From Hydractinia symbiolongicarpus (taxonomy: Eukaryota > Cnidaria > Hydrozoa > Anthoathecata > Hydractiniidae), in the NCBI RefSeq assembly GCF_029227915.1, contig NC_079884.1:28584001-28648000 (forward strand): a DNA stretch of 64,000 bases. The letters are read 5' to 3'. The notes under the pieces are model-generated. The model saw only the letters and a program-made list of their open reading frames with translations, was not told the origin of the DNA and made no database searches. Positions 60,355 to 64,000 of this stretch are shown piece after piece; the first letter of the stretch is position 1, and each line of letters starts with the position of its first letter. Position numbers and translations under genes: made by a program.

Positions 60355-61100
60355 GCTTGACTGTGGGACTTATTTGAACTGAATTTGGACTTTGACCTTA
60401 TTAATGTGATAAATGAGCCAGTTTGACTACAAGAAATAACATCCTCCTTAATTTGACATGATTGCTGGAACTCAGCGATTACACTGGGCGCTGTGGTAGC
60501 GTTTTATTTAAAAATTAAGATAAATAAGTCTTTTTTTACTGTGGGACCAATCCTAGCCGTTAGTTCGCGCTGAAGAAGTAGAGACAGTTTCAAATACTAC
60601 ATTTCACTGACTTTCTAACGGTGTCAGTCCGTTTGAATTACAACGGTTGCGTCACATATTCGTACGAACATGTATTTAGCGATAGTTTTCGGATATTACT
60701 AGGTTGCATCGCTTTTAACAGTGAAACGCTTGACTGTGGGACTTATTTAAACTGATTTTGGACTTTGACCTTATAAATGTGATAAATGAGCCAGTGTGAC
60801 TACAAGAAATAACATCCTTCTTAATTTGACATGATTACTGGAACTCAGCGACTACACTGGGCGCTGTGGTAGGGTTTTATTTAAAAATTAAGATAAATAA
60901 GTCTTTTTTTACTGTGGGACCATTCCTAGCCGTTAGTTGGCGCTGAAGAAATAGAGACAGTTTTAAATACTACATTTCACTGATTTTCTAACGGTGTCAG
61001 TCCGTTTGAGTTACAACGGTTGCGTCACATATTCGTACCAACATGTATTTAACGATAGTTTTCGGATATTACTAGGTTGCATTGCTTTTAACAGTGAACC
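60355..61100. repeat. Two 373-bp monomers after the last HOR copy
   Basis: Starts are 60355 and 60728. They use the same variants as the HOR (CATCCTCCTTAATTTG, GCGACTACACTGG with GTAGGG, ACCATTCC) but as single units. CTTATTAATGTG at 60398 breaks the TATAAAT element of this monomer. AGTTGGCGCTG at 60936 begins a variant shared by three of the next monomers. Confidence 0.88.
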
Positions 61101-62592
61101 GCTTGACTGTGGGACTTATTTGAACTGATTTTAGACTTTGACCTTATAAATGTGATAAATGAGCCAGTTTGACTACAAGAAATAACATTTTTATTATTCT
61201 GACATGATTGCTGGAACTCAGCGATTACACTGGGCGCTGTGGTAGCGTTTTATTTAAAAATTAAGATAAATAAGTCTTTTTTTACTGTGGGACCAATCCT
61301 AGCCGTTAGTTGGCGCTGAAGAAGTAGAGACAGTTTTAAATACTACATTTCACTGACTTTCTAACGGTGTCAGTCCGTTTGAGTTACAACGGTTGCGTCA
61401 CATATTCGTACCAACATGTATTTAACGATAGTTTTCGGATATTACTAGGTTGCATTGCTTTTAACAGTGAACCGCTTGACTGTGGGACTTATTTGAACTG
61501 ATTTTGGACTTTGACCTTATAAATGTGATAAATGAGCCAGTTTGACTACAAGAAATAACATTTTTATTATTCTGACATGATTGCTGGAACTCAGCGATTA
61601 CACTGGGCGCTGTGGTAGCGTTTTATTTAAAAATTAAGATAAATAAGTCTTTTTTTACTGTGGGACCAATCCTAGCCGTTAGTTCGCGCTGAAGAAGTAG
61701 AGACAGTTTCAAATACTACATTTCACTGACTTTCTAACGGTGTCAGTCCGTTTGAATTACAACGGTTGCGTCACATATTCGTACGAACATGTATTTAGCG
61801 ATAGTTTTCGGATATTACTAGGTTGCATCGCTTTTAACAGTGAAACGCTTGACTGTGGGACTTATTTGAACTGATTTTGGACTTTGACCTTATAAATGTG
61901 ATAAATGAGCCAGTTTGACTACAAGAAATAACATTTTTATTATTCTGACATGATTGCTGGAACTCAGCGATTACACTGGGCGCTGTGGTAGCGTTTTGTT
62001 TAAAAATTAAGATAAATAAGTCTTTTTTTACTGTGGGACCAATCCTAGCCGTTAGTTGGCGCTGAAGAAGTAGAGACAGTTTCAAATACTATATTTCACT
62101 AACTTTCTAACGGTGTCAGTCCGTTTGAGTTACAACGGTTGCGTCACATATTCGTACCAACATGTATTTAACGATAGTTTTCGGATATTACTAGGTTGCA
62201 TTGCTTTTAACAGTGAACCGCTTGACTGTGGGACTTATTTGAACTGATTTTGGACTTTGACCTTATAAATGTGATAAATGAGCCAGTTTGACTACAAGAA
62301 ATAACATTTTTATTATTCTGACATGATTGCTGGAACTCAGCGATTACACTGGGCGCTGTGGTAACGTTTTATTTAAAAATTAAGATAAATAAGTCTTTTT
62401 TTACTGTGGGACCAATCCTAGCCGTTAGTTCGCGCTGAAGAAGTAGAGACAGTTTCAAATACTACATTTCACTGACTTTCTAACGGTGTCAGTCCGTTTG
62501 AATTACAACGGTTGCGTCACATATTCGTACGAACATGTATTTAGCGATAGTTTTCGGATATTACTAGGTTGCATCGCTTTTAACAGTGAAAC
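61101..62592. repeat. 746-bp dimer, two copies
   Basis: Monomer starts are 61101, 61474, 61847 and 62220, each 373 bp. Odd members have AGTTGGCGCTG, GAGTTACAACGG, CCAACATG and TTAACGATAG. Even members have AGTTCGCGCTG, GAATTACAACGG, CGAACATG and TTAGCGATAG. All four have CATTTTTATTATTCTGACATG. Private changes include TTTTGTTTAAAAATT at 61996 and GGTAACGTTTT at 62361. Confidence 0.88.
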
Positions 62593-64000
62593 GCTTGACT
62601 GTGGGACTTATTTGAACTGATTTTGGACTTTGACCTTATAAATGTGATAAATGAGCCAGTTTGACTACAAGAAATAACATCCTTCTTAATTTGACATGAT
62701 TGCTGGAACCCAGCGCTTGCACTGGGCGCTGTGCTAGCGCTTTATTAAAAAATTAAGATAAATAAGTCATTTTTTACTGTGGGACCAATCCTAGCCGTTA
62801 GCTCGCGCTGAAGAAAGAAAGACAGTTTCAAAAACTACATTTCATTTACTTTCTAGCGTTGTCAATCCGTTTGAGTTACGACGGTTGCGTCACATATTCG
62901 TACCAACATGTATTTAGCGATATTTTTCCGCTATTACAAGGTTGCAGCGCTTTTAACAGTGAAACAATTGACCGTGGGACTTAATTGAACTAACTTTGGA
63001 CTGTGACCTGATAAATGTAAAAAATGGGACAATTGGTCTCCAAGAAATAACATTCTTCTTAATTTGACATGATTGCCGGACTCAGCGATTACACTGGGCG
63101 CTGTGGTAGCGCTTCATTTAAAAATTTAGATAAAAAAAGTCATCTTTACTGTGGGACCAATCCTAGGCGTGATCGCGTGCTGAAGAAGTAGCGACAGTTT
63201 CAAAAACTATATCTCACTGACTTTCTAACGGTGGCAGTCCGTTTGAGTTACAACAGTTGCGTCACATATTCGTACCAACATGTATTTAGTGAGTTTCTTC
63301 CGATATTACTAAGTTGTATCGCTTTTAACAGTGAATCGATTGACTATTGGACTTAATTGAACTAACGTTGGACTGTGACCTTATAAATGTGATAAATGAG
63401 CCAGTTTGACTACAAGAAATAACATTCTTATTCATCTGAGATGATTGCTGGAACTCAGCGATTACACTGGGCGCTGTGGTAGCGTTTTATATAAAAATTA
63501 AGATAAATAAGTCTTTTTTTACTGTGGGACCAATCCTAGCCGTTATTTCGCGCTGAAGAAGTAGAGACAGTTTCAAATACTACATTTCACTGACTTTCTA
63601 GCGGTATAAGTCCGTTTGAGTTACAACGGTTCTGTCACATATTCGTACCAACATGTATTTAGTGATATCTTTCCGATTTTACTAAGTTATATCGCTTTTA
63701 ACAGCGAAACGATTGACTGTGGAACTTAATTGTACTAACTTTGGACTGTGACCTTATAAATGTGATAAGTGAGCCAACTGGACTCCAAGAAATAACATTC
63801 TTCTTAATTTGACATGATTGCCGAAACTCAGCGATTACACTGGGCGCTGTGGTAGCGCTTTATTTAAAAATTAAGAAAAATAAGTTATTTTTTGCAGTGG
63901 GACCAATCCTGGCCGTTAGCACGCGCTGAACAAATAGGTACAGTTTCAAAGACTACATTTCATTGACTTTCTAGCGGTTTAAATCCGTTTGAGTTACAAC
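62593..64000. repeat. More diverged monomers at the right end, last one incomplete
   Basis: Starts are 62593, 62966, 63338 and 63711 (290 bp, cut by the window). Classes A and B reappear here. Private changes are denser than in the zone to the left: GAAACAATTGACCGTGGG, AGTGAGTTTCTTCCG, TTGACTATTGG, TTCATCTGAGATG, AAGTTATATCGC, ACAGCGAAACG, TTGCAGTGGG and GAACAAATAGGTACAG. The homogenised domain has therefore ended, but the satellite continues past the window. Confidence 0.88.

Larger units (their letters stand above)
1..64000. repeat. Satellite DNA array, 372-373 bp monomer, fills the window
   Basis: The same roughly 373-bp unit recurs from the first base to the last in one orientation. Landmarks in order within a monomer are GACTGTGGGACTTA (position about 5), CCTTATAAATG or CCTGATAAATG (about 45), ACATTCTTCTTAATTTGACA (about 87), CAGCGATTACA (about 118), TAGCGC (about 143), ACTGTGGGACCAATCC (about 184), CTGAAGAA (about 217), AACGG..CCGTT (about 263), CACATATTCGTAC (about 300), TGTATTTAGCGAT (about 318) and TTGCATCGCTTTTAACAGTG (about 350). 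I placed 181 monomer starts by hand. Each monomer has many stops in every frame. This is satellite DNA of a eukaryotic chromosome; a centromeric or pericentromeric place is inferred from array size and higher-order structure, not shown. I do not recognise the family by name. Confidence 0.99.

Noticed and set aside
61834-62085. Minus-strand reading frame of 83 codons, the longest in the window.
   Set aside because: It crosses a monomer and is open only through chance variants of the 61847 monomer. Neighbouring monomers of the same dimer family do not keep it.
53268-62965. A phage, plasmid or bacterial origin with iterons.
   Set aside because: The repeat unit is too long and fills the window with no coding sequence, which no bacterial replicon would show over 64 kb.
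1-64000. CRISPR array (regular repeats).
   Set aside because: There are no short identical repeats with unique spacers. The whole 373-bp unit is repeated, and the period is far too long.
1-64000. A tandem gene family such as 5S rRNA, histone or tRNA clusters.
   Set aside because: No tRNA-like cloverleaf, no 5S internal control region and no open reading frame longer than about 85 codons occurs in the monomer.

Overview
The whole 64 kb window is one uninterrupted tandem satellite DNA array, and I found no gene in it. The repeat unit is an AT-rich monomer of about 372-373 bp. Taking each monomer to start at the G of the landmark G[A/C]TTGACTGTGGGAC, I placed 181 monomers head to tail, all in one orientation: 159 of full length (369-378 bp), 17 of a recurring 207-208 bp deleted form (called S), four other truncated ones (294, 315, 170 and 170 bp) and one cut off by the window end. 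There is no unique flank, inversion, transposon, RNA gene or microsatellite interruption that I can see. The longest reading frames are about 60-85 codons and simply recur with the repeat.

This size and uniformity of non-coding tandem repeat means a eukaryotic chromosome, most likely centromeric or pericentromeric heterochromatin. The organism cannot be named from the sequence. CpG is common in the monomer (TTCG, GCGC, ACGG, GCGTC), which argues weakly against a genome with heavy germline CpG methylation and would suit an invertebrate. That is inference only.

Above the monomer level the array is a patchwork of higher-order repeats (HORs), found here by matching diagnostic variants at constant offsets. 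Left to right: a 3-mer with S (374-2278, about 952 bp); a displaced copy of it joined by a truncated monomer (3023-4010); a 5-mer of 1866 bp twice (about 3724-7455); a mosaic with offsets 1863, 2234 and 2979 bp (7456-10385); a 5-mer of 1861 bp twice (about 10386-14107); a 6-mer with S of 2066 bp twice (about 14442-18573) plus part of a third; a 4514-bp segmental copy (17249-20640 to 21763-24780); a 3563-bp HOR (about 22840-29565); a 6-mer of 2232 bp twice (about 31140-35625); a 5-mer of 1862 bp (about 36795-40385); a 953-bp S trimer twice (40677-42582); a 542-bp unit twice (42583-43666); three S trimers (44410-47265); then a mixed zone to 53267. From 53268 to 62965 every one of 26 successive monomers is exactly 373 bp, arranged as a 7-mer, 6-mer, a partial 6-mer and dimers.

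The layout shows several ages of unequal exchange laid over one another. The S monomer always travels with a particular downstream neighbour (G class). Exchange junctions fall in short shared words. Short dyad symmetries are kept in most monomers. HOR edges given as 'about' are limited by the spacing of informative variants, usually within 20-60 bp.
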